Part shown: positions 7,790 through 16,467 of the stretch, in pieces
Position numbering within the stretch: position 1 is the stretch's first letter
How the letters are laid out: each line of letters opens with the position of its first letter
Source of the DNA: Clostridiales bacterium UBA1775
Lineage (GTDB): Bacteria > Bacillota > Clostridia > Monoglobales > Firm-18
Length of the DNA: 33,908 nt
NCBI GenBank assembly: GCA_002314595.1
Contig: DCGP01000020.1
Span: 169-34,076, forward strand
Direction: 5' to 3'
Program-made: the position numbers and the translations under genes
Notes under the pieces: model-generated
The model's database searches: none
Seen by the model: only the letters and a program-made list of their open reading frames with translations
What the model was told of the DNA's origin: nothing

Positions 7790-8524
7790 ATGAAACAAGA
7801 GATATTTACCATACTTTCTAACCAACAGTTAAATGAAAGTGTATATAAAATGACATTGCAAGGGGATACATGGGAAATTACTGCACCGGGGCAATTTGTC
7901 AACATAAAGCTTGATGGCAAATACCTGCGCAGACCAATTTCCGTATGCGATTATGACAACACATCTCTAACCCTTGTATACAAGGTTGTAGGCAAGGGAA
8001 CAGAGCAATTAAGCCTTATGAAGCAAGGTGAGAAATTGGACATACTTGTTGGACTTGGCAACGGATATGACCTTACAAAAAGTGGTGATAAACCACTTTT
8101 AATAGGTGGTGGTGTAGGTGTACCTCCACTATACAGACTTGCCAAAGACTTAGTAAAGCTTGGCAAGGACGTAACTGTAATTTTAGGCTTTAACACCCAA
8201 AACGAAGTGTTTTACAAAGATGAATTTGAAGCATTGGGAGTTAAAGTTATACTTTGCACAGTTGACGGCAGCTGTGGAATAAAGGGCTTTGTTACTGACG
8301 GACTAACAGCAGATTACACATACTTTTACACCTGTGGCCCTGAGCCTATGTTAAAGGCACTTTATAAGGCTACTGACACAAGTGGACAGTTTAGCTTTGA
8401 AGAGCGAATGGGCTGTGGCTTTGGTGCTTGTATGGGTTGCTCTTGCAAGACTATTACAGGCTACAAGCGTATATGCAAAGACGGCCCCGTACTTGTTAAG
8501 GAGGAAATACTATGGAAAGATTAA
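7790..8524 (+). CDS. pyrK: Dihydroorotate dehydrogenase B, electron transfer subunit
   Basis: 244 aa. Passes electrons from PyrD to NAD+ through FAD and a [2Fe-2S] cluster. The FAD-binding RRPIS motif is at residues 47-51, the nucleotide-binding GGGVGVPPL at 106-114, CGPEPM at 182-187, and the cluster cysteines C209, C214, C217 and C229 (C-x4-C-x2-C-x11-C), with an extra C219. Nine bases separate it from carB, and RBS AGGAG overlaps the carB stop. Its 3' end overlaps pyrD by 13 bases, fitting translational coupling of the two subunits. Confidence 0.95.
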   Translation: MKQEIFTILSNQQLNESVYKMTLQGDTWEITAPGQFVNIKLDGKYLRRPISVCDYDNTSLTLVYKVVGKGTEQLSLMKQGEKLDILVGLGNGYDLTKSGDKPLLIGGGVGVPPLYRLAKDLVKLGKDVTVILGFNTQNEVFYKDEFEALGVKVILCTVDGSCGIKGFVTDGLTADYTYFYTCGPEPMLKALYKATDTSGQFSFEERMGCGFGACMGCSCKTITGYKRICKDGPVLVKEEILWKD

Positions 8525-9429
8525 GTGTAAACCTTTGTGGGACTTTACTTGACAACCCAATAATTCCTGCCTCGGGTACATTTGGATTTGGCTATGAATT
8601 TGCAGAGCTTTACGACATAAACTGCCTTGGTACATTTTCCTTTAAAGGCACAACCAAAGACCCACGCTTTGGCAACCCAACACCAAGAATTGCAGAATGT
8701 CCAATGGGTATGATAAACGCAGTTGGCTTGCAAAACCCGGGTGTTGACAAGGTGATTTCAGAGGAATTACCAAAGCTTAAAAAATGCTTTCACAAAAAGG
8801 TTATGGCAAATGTAAGTGGATTTTCTGTTGAGGATTATGCCTACACTTGCAGTAAACTAAACAATATAGATATGGTAGGTTGGCTTGAAGTCAACATCAG
8901 TTGCCCAAATGTCCACGGTGGTGGAATGAGCTTTGGCACAGACCCAAAATGTGCAGCAGAGGTGGTAAGGGCTGTCAAAAAGGTTACCACCAAGCCTATA
9001 ATTATTAAGCTGACACCAAATGTTACGGACATTGTTACCATTGCAAAGGCTTGTGAGGAAGCGGGGGCAGACGGTTTAAGCCTAATAAACACTATGCTTG
9101 GTATGAGGATAGACCTTAAAACCAAAAAGCCTGTTATTGCAAACACAATGGGTGGATATTCAGGCCCTGCTGTGTTTCCGGTTGCAGTACGAATGGTATA
9201 CCAAGTGGCACAAAATGTTAAAATACCGGTTATTGGTTTAGGTGGTGTTTCATCTGCCGAGGACGTTATAGAAATGATGCTTGCAGGTGCTACGGCAGTG
9301 CAAATAGGCTCTGCAAACCTTGTTGACCCGTACATTTGCAGAGATATTATAAACCAATTACCACAGGTTATGGACAAATATAAAATTGATAAATTAAGTG
9401 ATATAATAGGAGGGGTTAAAAATGGGTAA
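8512..9429 (+). CDS. pyrD: Dihydroorotate dehydrogenase B, catalytic subunit
   Basis: 305 aa, FMN-dependent TIM barrel oxidising dihydroorotate to orotate. The class 1 catalytic cysteine is C131 in NISCPN; class 2 enzymes have serine here. SGTFGFG near residue 21, KLTPNVTD, and GLGGVSSAEDVIEMMLAGA at the phosphate end of the barrel are typical. RBS GGAGG lies within the end of pyrK, and its end overlaps the start of pyrF by 8 bases. NAD dependence follows from the adjacent pyrK. Confidence 0.96.
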   Translation: MERLSVNLCGTLLDNPIIPASGTFGFGYEFAELYDINCLGTFSFKGTTKDPRFGNPTPRIAECPMGMINAVGLQNPGVDKVISEELPKLKKCFHKKVMANVSGFSVEDYAYTCSKLNNIDMVGWLEVNISCPNVHGGGMSFGTDPKCAAEVVRAVKKVTTKPIIIKLTPNVTDIVTIAKACEEAGADGLSLINTMLGMRIDLKTKKPVIANTMGGYSGPAVFPVAVRMVYQVAQNVKIPVIGLGGVSSAEDVIEMMLAGATAVQIGSANLVDPYICRDIINQLPQVMDKYKIDKLSDIIGGVKNG

Positions 9430-10120
9430 GGACGTAATTGTGGCCTGCGATTTTGCAAATGCTAAACAAACCTATGAATTTTTAGACAAGTTTACAGACA
9501 AAAAGCCTTTTGTTAAAATAGGTATGGAGCTATTTTATGCAGAGGGCCCGGCAATAGTAAGGGAAATTAAAAAGAGAGGCCACAAGATATTTTTAGACCT
9601 TAAATTACACGATATTCCAAACACAGTTAAAAAGTCTATGGCTGTGCTTTCAAACCTTGATGTAGATATTTGTAACCTACACGCAGGTGGCACAATACCA
9701 ATGATGGAGGCAGCCATTGAGGGCTTAACTCGTGCAGACGGCACAAGGCCGTTGCTTATTGCAGTTACACAGCTTACATCAACAGACCAAGAAAGTATGG
9801 AGCGTGATTTACTTATCCACGAAAAGATTGATGAGGTTGTAATCCACTATGCAAAAAATGCTAAAAAGGCAGGCCTTGACGGTGTTGTTTGCTCACCTCT
9901 TGAAGCAGGAAAGGTACACGAAAGCTGTGGCAAGGACTTTTTGGCAATTACACCGGGGGTACGTTTTGCAGATGGTGAAATTGGCGACCAAAAGAGAGTT
10001 ATGACACCTAAGCAAGCCCGTGAAATCGGCTCCGACTACATTGTTGTAGGCAGACCAATTACAGCGTCTGCCGACCCGGTAAAAGCTTATCAAAGATGCG
10101 TTGATGAATTTATAGATTAA
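9422..10120 (+). CDS. pyrF: Orotidine 5'-phosphate decarboxylase
   Basis: 232 aa. Decarboxylates OMP to UMP, the last step of the pathway. The catalytic D-x-K-x2-D array is D59-L-K61-L-H-D64 (FLDLKLHDIPNT). The N-terminal VACD strand, CNLHAGG, and the C-terminal TPGVRFADGE and VVGRPIT phosphate-binding loops are all present. Start ATG at 9422 has RBS GGAGGGG within pyrD and overlaps it by 8 bases. The length is normal for the short bacterial (type 1) form. Confidence 0.96.
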   Translation: MGKDVIVACDFANAKQTYEFLDKFTDKKPFVKIGMELFYAEGPAIVREIKKRGHKIFLDLKLHDIPNTVKKSMAVLSNLDVDICNLHAGGTIPMMEAAIEGLTRADGTRPLLIAVTQLTSTDQESMERDLLIHEKIDEVVIHYAKNAKKAGLDGVVCSPLEAGKVHESCGKDFLAITPGVRFADGEIGDQKRVMTPKQAREIGSDYIVVGRPITASADPVKAYQRCVDEFID

Positions 10121-10132
10121 GGAGAAACAAAA

Positions 10133-10777
10133 ATGGAACTTAACAAACTAATTGCAAAGGATTTATTGGAAATAAAGGCAGTATTTTTCAGACCTGACCA
10201 GCCATTTACTTGGGCAAGTGGTATTAAAAGCCCTGTTTATTGCGACAACAGACTAACACTTACAAACGTTAAGGTTAGAAATGATGTTGAAAACGGTCTT
10301 GCAACACTTATTAAGGAAAATTATCCTGATGCTCAGGTGCTAATGGGTACATCAACAGCAGGTATTGCACATGCTGCAATTACTGCACATCTTTTGGACT
10401 TGCCAATGGGCTATGTTCGTTCTTCAAGCAAGGACCACGGCAGACAAAACCAAATTGAAGGAAAGCTTGAAAAAGGACAAAAGGTTGTAGTTGTAGAGGA
10501 CTTAATTTCCACAGGTGGCAGTGTTATAGATGTTGTAAAGGTTTTGCGTGATGCCGGTGCTGAGGTGTTGGGTGTTGTTTCCATACATACCTACGGTATG
10601 GCAAAGGGCATTAAAAGGCTTGCAGATGAAAATGTTAAAAACGTCTCCCTAACTGATTTTGACACAGTAGTTTCAGTTGCATCCGAAAACGGATATATAA
10701 AAAAAGAAGATGAACAAAGACTAATCGCATTTAGAAACAATCCTTCTGACGAAAGTTGGATTGGAGGAACAAAATGA
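10133..10777 (+). CDS. pyrE: Orotate phosphoribosyltransferase
   Basis: 214 aa. Joins orotate and PRPP to give OMP. The type I phosphoribosyltransferase PRPP loop VVVVEDLISTGGS is at residues 118-130; the flexible catalytic loop RSSSKDHGRQNQIEG lies just before it. WASGIKSPVYCDNR near residue 27 is the usual N-terminal signature. Preceded by AAGGAG; its stop overlaps the pyrB start as ATGA. Confidence 0.96.
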   Translation: MELNKLIAKDLLEIKAVFFRPDQPFTWASGIKSPVYCDNRLTLTNVKVRNDVENGLATLIKENYPDAQVLMGTSTAGIAHAAITAHLLDLPMGYVRSSSKDHGRQNQIEGKLEKGQKVVVVEDLISTGGSVIDVVKVLRDAGAEVLGVVSIHTYGMAKGIKRLADENVKNVSLTDFDTVVSVASENGYIKKEDEQRLIAFRNNPSDESWIGGTK

Positions 10778-11841
10778 AAAGTATAATTGACGTTTTAGAC
10801 CTTACGGTAGAGGAGCTTGACAAGTTAATAGAAACTGCTGACGACATTAGCAAAAATCCTGAAAAATATGCAGAAAAATGCAAGGGAAAAAAGTTAGCAA
10901 CCTTGTTTTTTGAGCCATCTACTCGTACAAGGTTAAGCTTTGAATCGGCAATGTACGAGCTTGGTGGAAACGTAATCACAATGTCAGACCCTGCAACATC
11001 ATCTGTTACAAAGGGTGAAAGCCTTGCAGACACTATCAAAACTGTGTCCTGCTTTGCAGACATTATTGCAATACGCCACCCAAAGGAGGGGGCTGCATTA
11101 AGGTCTGCCGAGGTTGTGAACATTCCTATTATTAACTCCGGAGACGGTGGTCATTGCCACCCTACCCAAACTCTTGCAGATTTATTTACAATTTACAGGG
11201 AAAAAGGCAGGTTTGACAACCTTACAATAGGTCTTTGTGGTGATTTAAAGTATGGCAGAACGGTTCATTCCTTAATCAATGCCCTATCAAGATACAAAAA
11301 CAACAAATTTGTTTTGATTTCACCTGAGGAATTAAAATTGCCAAGCTATATTAAAAAGGACATTTTGCAAGCAAATAATTTGGAATATGTTGAAACCGAC
11401 TCCCTTGAAAACGCATTGCCAACCCTTGACATACTTTATATGACAAGAATTCAGCAGGAGCGTTTTGAGGACAAAAATCAATATGAACGCTTAAAGGACA
11501 GCTATATTATAAATGCAGAAAAAATGAAGTCTGCCAAGGCTGACTGCTCAATTTTGCACCCATTACCAAGGGTAAATGAAATAAATGTAGATTTGGACCA
11601 TGACCCTCGTGCCTGCTACTTTAAGCAAGTTCTAAATGGCAAATATATGCGAATGGCACTAATTTTAAAGCTATTATTTGAAACAAAGTCTAACAATAAT
11701 TACGCAAACTATTTAACAGATAAGGTTTGCCATAACCCAATTTGCATTACCTCCGTAGAGAGAGGCATAAAGCATAAATTTGTTCCTATAACAAATAAAA
11801 ACATTTGTAAATGTCTGTATTGTGAAACGGCAGAGGAGTAG
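10774..11841 (+). CDS. pyrB: Aspartate carbamoyltransferase with PyrI-like C-terminal Cys4 tail
   Basis: 355 aa. Condenses carbamoyl phosphate and aspartate. The catalytic domain (about 1-305) has the carbamoyl-phosphate loop S49-T-R-T-R53, HPTQTLADL, GDLKYGRT and HPLPRV. The start at 10774 (RBS GGAGG, ATGA overlap with pyrE) is chosen over an upstream in-frame ATG at 10756 inside pyrE. Beyond the catalytic domain are about 50 extra residues with C319-x4-C324 and C347-x2-C350; the 23-residue gap and the CHNPICI and KCLYC contexts match the zinc domain of the regulatory chain PyrI (C109, C114, C138, C141 in E. coli). The nucleotide-binding allosteric domain of PyrI is absent. No separate pyrI is present here. 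Confidence 0.95.
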   Translation: MKSIIDVLDLTVEELDKLIETADDISKNPEKYAEKCKGKKLATLFFEPSTRTRLSFESAMYELGGNVITMSDPATSSVTKGESLADTIKTVSCFADIIAIRHPKEGAALRSAEVVNIPIINSGDGGHCHPTQTLADLFTIYREKGRFDNLTIGLCGDLKYGRTVHSLINALSRYKNNKFVLISPEELKLPSYIKKDILQANNLEYVETDSLENALPTLDILYMTRIQQERFEDKNQYERLKDSYIINAEKMKSAKADCSILHPLPRVNEINVDLDHDPRACYFKQVLNGKYMRMALILKLLFETKSNNNYANYLTDKVCHNPICITSVERGIKHKFVPITNKNICKCLYCETAEE

Positions 11842-11844
11842 GAA

Positions 11845-11882
11845 AAAGCACTATACTTTAAAAGTATAGTGCTTTTATTTTT
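11845..11882. terminator. Bidirectional terminator between pyrB and the sugar operon
   Basis: GCACTATACTTT (11848-11859) pairs with AAAGTATAGTGC (11861-11872). On the plus strand TTTTATTTTT follows, ending the pyr operon; on the minus strand TTTTTCC follows, ending the convergent glycosidase operon, whose last stop is at 11906. Confidence 0.9.
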
Positions 11883-11905
11883 AAAAATTAGAAATCCTTT
11901 ACAGA

Positions 11906-14023
11906 TTACAGAAACTTAATTTTTATTGTTTTATTATTACTTGGTTTTATTGTAAAGGTTGCAATATTGTCCCTTAATTTATATGTGCCACAGTTACAGT
12001 CTTTAATTTTGTAGCCATTTGGCACATAAAGTGTAACAACATAGTTTTCCTTTGAAATTAGGTCTGCTTTAATGGATAGGGTTTTAGATTTTTCCTCCCA
12101 ATTCATATCCTTAATTTCTGCAACACCTTGGGTAATATGCCTTGAAGTGCTGATAATTTGAGGATGTGAAACCTTACGTCTAATGCTTAAAATCTTACTT
12201 TCGTATGGTTTTAAATCAAGGACTATTTTCCCCGAGCAGATACCTAAAAATTCCTTGTTAAAATAGTCATAAACAAGGTATTCCCCATTATCAAGGTGCA
12301 AGGTTTCGTTAAAATCTATGCTTTTGATTGCAGGCTTTTCTGCCATATTCATTACATCTACAACGTTGTAATTTTCAAATGCAGTTGCAACAGATAGGTT
12401 AACCAACTGTGTTTGTCCGTCGGTGGCAGACGCCTTTAAATCCATTGGGTGAATGTCCATTACAGGCAATGCCCTTTTCAACAAATCAACTCTTTTCTCT
12501 TGAAGGTTAGGCAGGTCATCACCAAATGTAATAGGCAAGCCTAAAAGTGAAACAAAGCTAATTCTTGAAATTGCTTGTTGGTCATTATTAAATTCATCAC
12601 GTAAAATAACGTTGTCAGGGTCGTTATACAAAACAATGTTGTGTAGTGGATAATATCTGCGAACCTTGTCAATGCACTGTGCAATAAAGTCCTTCCACAT
12701 AAACACATCGTCCCCAACACGTGCCCCGTCAAAGACCCCTGCACCGTATAAAATGTCGGAGTCCACAATACAAGCACAGGACATCATATATGTATCGTCC
12801 CCAACAAGCTTGCGTACCTTTTTAATCATTTTCTTATAGGCTTGCATAGTTGTAAGTGTAGGGTCTAACATATTGTTATGATACTTTTCGTGGTGGCTCA
12901 TTGCAACAGGTAAGGTGTCAAATTTTACTGCTTCATAGCCCCAATCCTTAACTTGCTTAACTGCCATCGGCAAAAATTCGTTTAAATATTTTGGGTTTGA
13001 AAAGTCATAAAAATATGAACCACACCAGGTTTCTTCCTCTGCCAACATAATATCAGGGTTTACCTTGGTATATTTGTTGTGAGAAAGGTCATTTGTAAAG
13101 CCCATCCAAAGGGCAGGAGTAAAGCCTGCCTTTTTGATTTTGTCCGAAACATACTTTAAGCCGTGAGGGTACTTAACAGGGTCAGGATTAAAGGTATCAA
13201 CACCATCATCACGCCTAAATTCAAAGCATTTGTGATACCATTCCCAGTCAACCCAAATAGTGTTTGCCCCATATTCCTTTAAGTGCTTTTCTTGGAACTT
13301 TGTGTTCCGTAAAACTGCCTCTTCACAAGCGTCAAACTTAACTGCATACCAAGTCATCCACCCTGCCGGTGGGACATTGTACCCACTTCTCTTTTTCATA
13401 GGCACAAAGTCAATGTGGTATTTATCTGCCAAAATTCGCTCTTTTATGCTAAACAAAATCTTTTCAAGATGCCCGTTGTTGGCAGTGTTTATGTTAAATT
13501 CGTAGGTGCTTTTGTCCCAATTATAGCTAAGCCTTAAATCTGCACAATTTTCAATAACAAGGGCAGTATCCTTCTTTTTGTTATAAATTCCGTTGTCGCA
13601 ATTAGAAGTAGCAGGGCCTATGGCACTACGGATAGCCTCTTGGGTTTTGTCTGTGTTAATTGCAAAGGAATCCTTGCCGTGGAAAAGCTCACCTACAATA
13701 TGTGCTGTGTAAAAGCCGATGTTGTCAAAATTTATACGGATTCCATCATAGTCAATTATAAACTTTATCCCCACACAAGGCACTTTTTTGGTAGGCTTTT
13801 CAAACTTAATAAGCATAATGTTGTGGTCAAGCTGTTGAGTTCTGCTAAATGTAACAGAATTAAAGTCCGAAAGCTCAAAAACCTTTTTGCCATCTGCATA
13901 AAAGCCTTCTACTTTTGCTTTTTTAACTGATTTTTCACCTTTGCAGTATAAATCAAAGCTGTGTTTATCCTGTGAATAGGCAACCATATAGTCCCCATAA
14001 CTGCAATACTGTATATTTTCCAT
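11906..14023 (-). CDS. GH36-like (alpha-galactosidase clan) glycoside hydrolase
   Basis: 705 aa, no signal peptide, hence intracellular. An N-terminal beta-sandwich region (about 1-210) precedes a TIM barrel with WMTWYAVKFDA, TIWVDWEWYHK and PALWMGF, and a C-terminal beta domain begins near residue 560. In clan GH-D (GH27/31/36) the nucleophile aspartate ends strand 4; D369 in AVKFDTLP fits. The acid/base candidate is D438 or D439 in ARVGDDVF (Arg-x2-Asp as in GH36). Substrate is unknown; the partner genes suggest a plant- or host-derived oligosaccharide with an unusual sugar. Last gene of the three-gene minus operon, 11 bases after the epimerase gene, with RBS GAGGAA. Confidence 0.8.
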   Translation of the reverse strand: MENIQYCSYGDYMVAYSQDKHSFDLYCKGEKSVKKAKVEGFYADGKKVFELSDFNSVTFSRTQQLDHNIMLIKFEKPTKKVPCVGIKFIIDYDGIRINFDNIGFYTAHIVGELFHGKDSFAINTDKTQEAIRSAIGPATSNCDNGIYNKKKDTALVIENCADLRLSYNWDKSTYEFNINTANNGHLEKILFSIKERILADKYHIDFVPMKKRSGYNVPPAGWMTWYAVKFDACEEAVLRNTKFQEKHLKEYGANTIWVDWEWYHKCFEFRRDDGVDTFNPDPVKYPHGLKYVSDKIKKAGFTPALWMGFTNDLSHNKYTKVNPDIMLAEEETWCGSYFYDFSNPKYLNEFLPMAVKQVKDWGYEAVKFDTLPVAMSHHEKYHNNMLDPTLTTMQAYKKMIKKVRKLVGDDTYMMSCACIVDSDILYGAGVFDGARVGDDVFMWKDFIAQCIDKVRRYYPLHNIVLYNDPDNVILRDEFNNDQQAISRISFVSLLGLPITFGDDLPNLQEKRVDLLKRALPVMDIHPMDLKASATDGQTQLVNLSVATAFENYNVVDVMNMAEKPAIKSIDFNETLHLDNGEYLVYDYFNKEFLGICSGKIVLDLKPYESKILSIRRKVSHPQIISTSRHITQGVAEIKDMNWEEKSKTLSIKADLISKENYVVTLYVPNGYKIKDCNCGTYKLRDNIATFTIKPSNNKTIKIKFL

Positions 14024-14034
14024 TTGGTTTCCTC

Positions 14035-14916
14035 TTATTTCATATACTTTTTAATCATTGACTTTTCAAATTCAAGCAAATACTTTGCTTCCTGGTCAAT
14101 TCTTGCCTCTGACGGATTTTCAACTAAATCACGGAACACGTGAATATCTCTGCCAACCTCACCACCTTGCATAACAAATGGTTCGCTGATAATTCTGTTT
14201 TTATAGTTAATGTCTGCCAATGCCCCAAAGATTTCGTCCCAATTTAGATGTCCTCTGCCGGGAGCAGTTCTGTTGTTTTCACCTGTGTGGAAGCTTGTTA
14301 GCTTATCCCCAACAAGACGAATTGCATCCCCAATATTATTTTCCTCAATGTTCATATGGTATGTGTCAAGCAACACGCCGATATTAGGGCTGTCAACCTC
14401 TGCAACATATTGCAAAGCCTCTGCCGCAGTGTTAATCAAGCAAGTTTCAAATCTGTTTACTGCCTCAACACAGTATGTAACACCATTATCCTCTGCTGTT
14501 TTAATAATTGCACGCATACTCTTTAAGCTGTTTTCCCACAAAGGTCTTTTATCATTTAAAATATATGATGGAGTGCCCCAACCTGCATAGCTGACACCGG
14601 AAAGCAATTTGCCGTCCATTTTACCGATTTGTTCAACTATTCTTTGTAGGTAGTCAACACCACCTAAACGCACCTTTTCGTCAGGTGATGACACGTCATA
14701 GTTAGGGTCAAGGCCCAAGCTATATGTTAATTCAACGCCTACGTCGTCAGCCATAGACTTTAAGCTCTTTAACTTTTCGTCTGACATTTCAAGTAGTGGT
14801 TGTGCTTGAAATTCCAATACATCAAAGCCGATGTCCTTTGCCTTTTTAATATATTTTGCGTGGTCTGCGTCCCAATTTTTCTCCCAGAAGTTCATAAAAA
14901 TACCAAGTTTGTTCAT
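14035..14916 (-). CDS. Ketose 3-epimerase (D-allulose/D-tagatose 3-epimerase family)
   Basis: 293 aa TIM barrel. It aligns from end to end with D-psicose (allulose) 3-epimerases as I recall the Clostridium cellulolyticum enzyme: VEAVNRFE with E151, VLLDTYHMNIEE with D184, HTGENNRTAPGRG with H210, and SEPFV with E245. These four are the Mn2+/Co2+ ligands and include the catalytic glutamates; positions differ by one from the reference. The enzyme inverts C3 of free ketoses in the cytoplasm. RBS AAGGAG upstream. It sits between an isomerase and a glycosidase, fitting release, isomerisation and epimerisation of a sugar. Exact substrate is not determined. Confidence 0.85.
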   Translation of the reverse strand: MNKLGIFMNFWEKNWDADHAKYIKKAKDIGFDVLEFQAQPLLEMSDEKLKSLKSMADDVGVELTYSLGLDPNYDVSSPDEKVRLGGVDYLQRIVEQIGKMDGKLLSGVSYAGWGTPSYILNDKRPLWENSLKSMRAIIKTAEDNGVTYCVEAVNRFETCLINTAAEALQYVAEVDSPNIGVLLDTYHMNIEENNIGDAIRLVGDKLTSFHTGENNRTAPGRGHLNWDEIFGALADINYKNRIISEPFVMQGGEVGRDIHVFRDLVENPSEARIDQEAKYLLEFEKSMIKKYMK

Positions 14917-14944
14917 AAATTACATCTCCTTAAAATAAATTTAA

Positions 14945-16339
14945 TTAAAATACTTTAACTTCAATGTTGCGATATTTTGAAAGTGCTTCTGCAACTGCTT
15001 CCTTGCAATCACCATGTACTATGCAAAGGTGATGCTTGTAACCGTTTTCGGACATATAGTTTGCAATGTCATTTAAGCCTTCCTTTTTAATAACCTTACC
15101 TGTGCCAAAGAATGCTTCGTCAAATTTATCATCTGTAAATTCACCGTCCGAAACAAAGGCATAAACTTTGCCGTTTTCAGCCTTTAAGCTACCAAATGTG
15201 ATTTTACCACTTTTAATTTTACCCTTGTTAATACCAACACCTGTGCCTGCACCGTAGCTCTTTTTGAACATAAGATGCTCTTCTGTTACACCCTTGCCTT
15301 CAAGCATTGAAATAGGAACAGGACCACAGTGGAACATAATAGCCTTGTCGTCTGTGCTGTTGTAGTTGTTATTAAAGTCCAAAAGTGCAGGAGCATTGCC
15401 TGAGGCAAGTGTTAAAACGCTCATCATTATTGCATTGTTAATGTCAACCTCACAGGCTGCCGAAATGCCTTTTTCGTTTAAATCACAAAGTATTAAGCAA
15501 GGAGCAAAGCCCTCTTTTTTCTGGAACTCGTCCCAGCATCTGATTGCAATACCCTTTAAGTTATATTCTGCAATAATATCGTCTATTGCAACACCACATC
15601 TTGCAATTCTGTCAAGCTTTTCAACAGGCCATTTGCCAAAGTCTGTAATCTTTAACAGGTCTGCCTTTTTAGCCTCTGCCCTATTGTCGTCAACTGCGTC
15701 CATACGCATAAACAGATTACTTAAATCAAAATCCTCTACATTTATACCATGGTTGCAAAGTGCAATTTCATCTGTACGAACTGTCTTAAATGCAGTTGTT
15801 CTTGCCCCGATTGCACCTACGTTATAGTGGTTTAGGCCATCTGCAACTCGGCAAATTTGAGCAAATTTTACAAGGTCTGCCTTAAAGCTGTCGGAGCTTG
15901 GGAAATCCGTAAATTTAGTGGTTAATGTAAATTTGATTTTGTTTTGACGAAGTACGTTACACATTGCAAACTTGCCACACATAGCATCACGACGTCTTGC
16001 AAAGTCCATTTCACCTACTACGTCAGGGTATGCCTGAACAAGCACAGGCACCTTAATATCTGCCAATGCAACCTCTGCACCATTTTCGTCCCCAAAGTTT
16101 GGCAAACACAAGATAACACCTTGGTACTTGCCTGCATTTTCCTTTAAGAAATCTGCATAAAGCTTGCCCTCTTGAATTGTTTCAACTGCACCGTATTTGG
16201 TCTTTGAAACGTCCATTAAAATGTAGTCGCAACCACAATCTGTAACTGCTTTTTTCATATCTTCTATTGCACCTGCAATAAGCTCACCGGGGAAAAACCC
16301 TCTGTTTCCAAAGTATAATGCAAATGTTATTTTTTTCAT
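14945..16339 (-). CDS. L-fucose/L-arabinose isomerase-like protein
   Basis: 464 aa. The layout matches the FucI/AraA-like superfamily: an N-terminal Rossmann-like domain (MKKITFALYFGNRGFFPGE, GVILCLPNFGDE), a second with VGAIGARTTAFKTVR, and a C-terminal barrel with CEVDINNAI, LDFNNNY, FHCGPVP and HHLCIVHGD. In this family E, D and H residues in the last two regions bind the metal (candidates E and D in CEVDI, H in FHCG). Aldose-ketose isomerisation of a deoxy or pentose sugar is the family role; the substrate is unknown. First gene of the minus operon, with RBS AAGGAG. Confidence 0.8.
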   Translation of the reverse strand: MKKITFALYFGNRGFFPGELIAGAIEDMKKAVTDCGCDYILMDVSKTKYGAVETIQEGKLYADFLKENAGKYQGVILCLPNFGDENGAEVALADIKVPVLVQAYPDVVGEMDFARRRDAMCGKFAMCNVLRQNKIKFTLTTKFTDFPSSDSFKADLVKFAQICRVADGLNHYNVGAIGARTTAFKTVRTDEIALCNHGINVEDFDLSNLFMRMDAVDDNRAEAKKADLLKITDFGKWPVEKLDRIARCGVAIDDIIAEYNLKGIAIRCWDEFQKKEGFAPCLILCDLNEKGISAACEVDINNAIMMSVLTLASGNAPALLDFNNNYNSTDDKAIMFHCGPVPISMLEGKGVTEEHLMFKKSYGAGTGVGINKGKIKSGKITFGSLKAENGKVYAFVSDGEFTDDKFDEAFFGTGKVIKKEGLNDIANYMSENGYKHHLCIVHGDCKEAVAEALSKYRNIEVKVF

Positions 16340-16374
16340 TGTATTACTCCTTTATAAATATTTTATTTTACATC

Positions 16375-16403
16375 TTGATTTTATCATAGGAATTGTGTAT
16401 AAT
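16375..16403 (+). promoter_or_regulatory. Sigma-A promoter of the GH3-amidohydrolase-araC operon
   Basis: TTGATT at 16375-16380, 17-base spacer, TATAAT at 16398-16403. The opposite strand of this 128-bp gap must also hold the promoter of the sugar operon, for which only weak hexamers are visible. Confidence 0.72.
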
Positions 16404-16412
16404 TATAGTAAA

Positions 16413-16436
16413 ATATTACACAAATTTATGTAATAT
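16413..16436. promoter_or_regulatory. Operator-like palindrome in a divergent promoter region
   Basis: ATATTACA (16413-16420) and TGTAATAT (16429-16436) form a perfect 8-bp inverted repeat with an 8-base centre. It begins ten bases after the -10 element, so it would cover the transcript start of the rightward operon, and it could also influence the leftward sugar operon. The cognate regulator is unknown. Confidence 0.45.
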
Positions 16437-16467
16437 ATTATCATTTTTGAAAAAGGGAGTTAATAAT

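Noticed and set aside
8841..9458. 205-codon open frame on the minus strand inside pyrD
   Set aside because: It is antisense to a well-conserved enzyme, has no RBS and no recognisable motif; its length reflects codon bias of pyrD.
15366..15827. 153-codon plus-strand frame inside the isomerase gene
   Set aside because: Antisense shadow of the FucI-like gene, with low-complexity serine/leucine-rich composition and no RBS.
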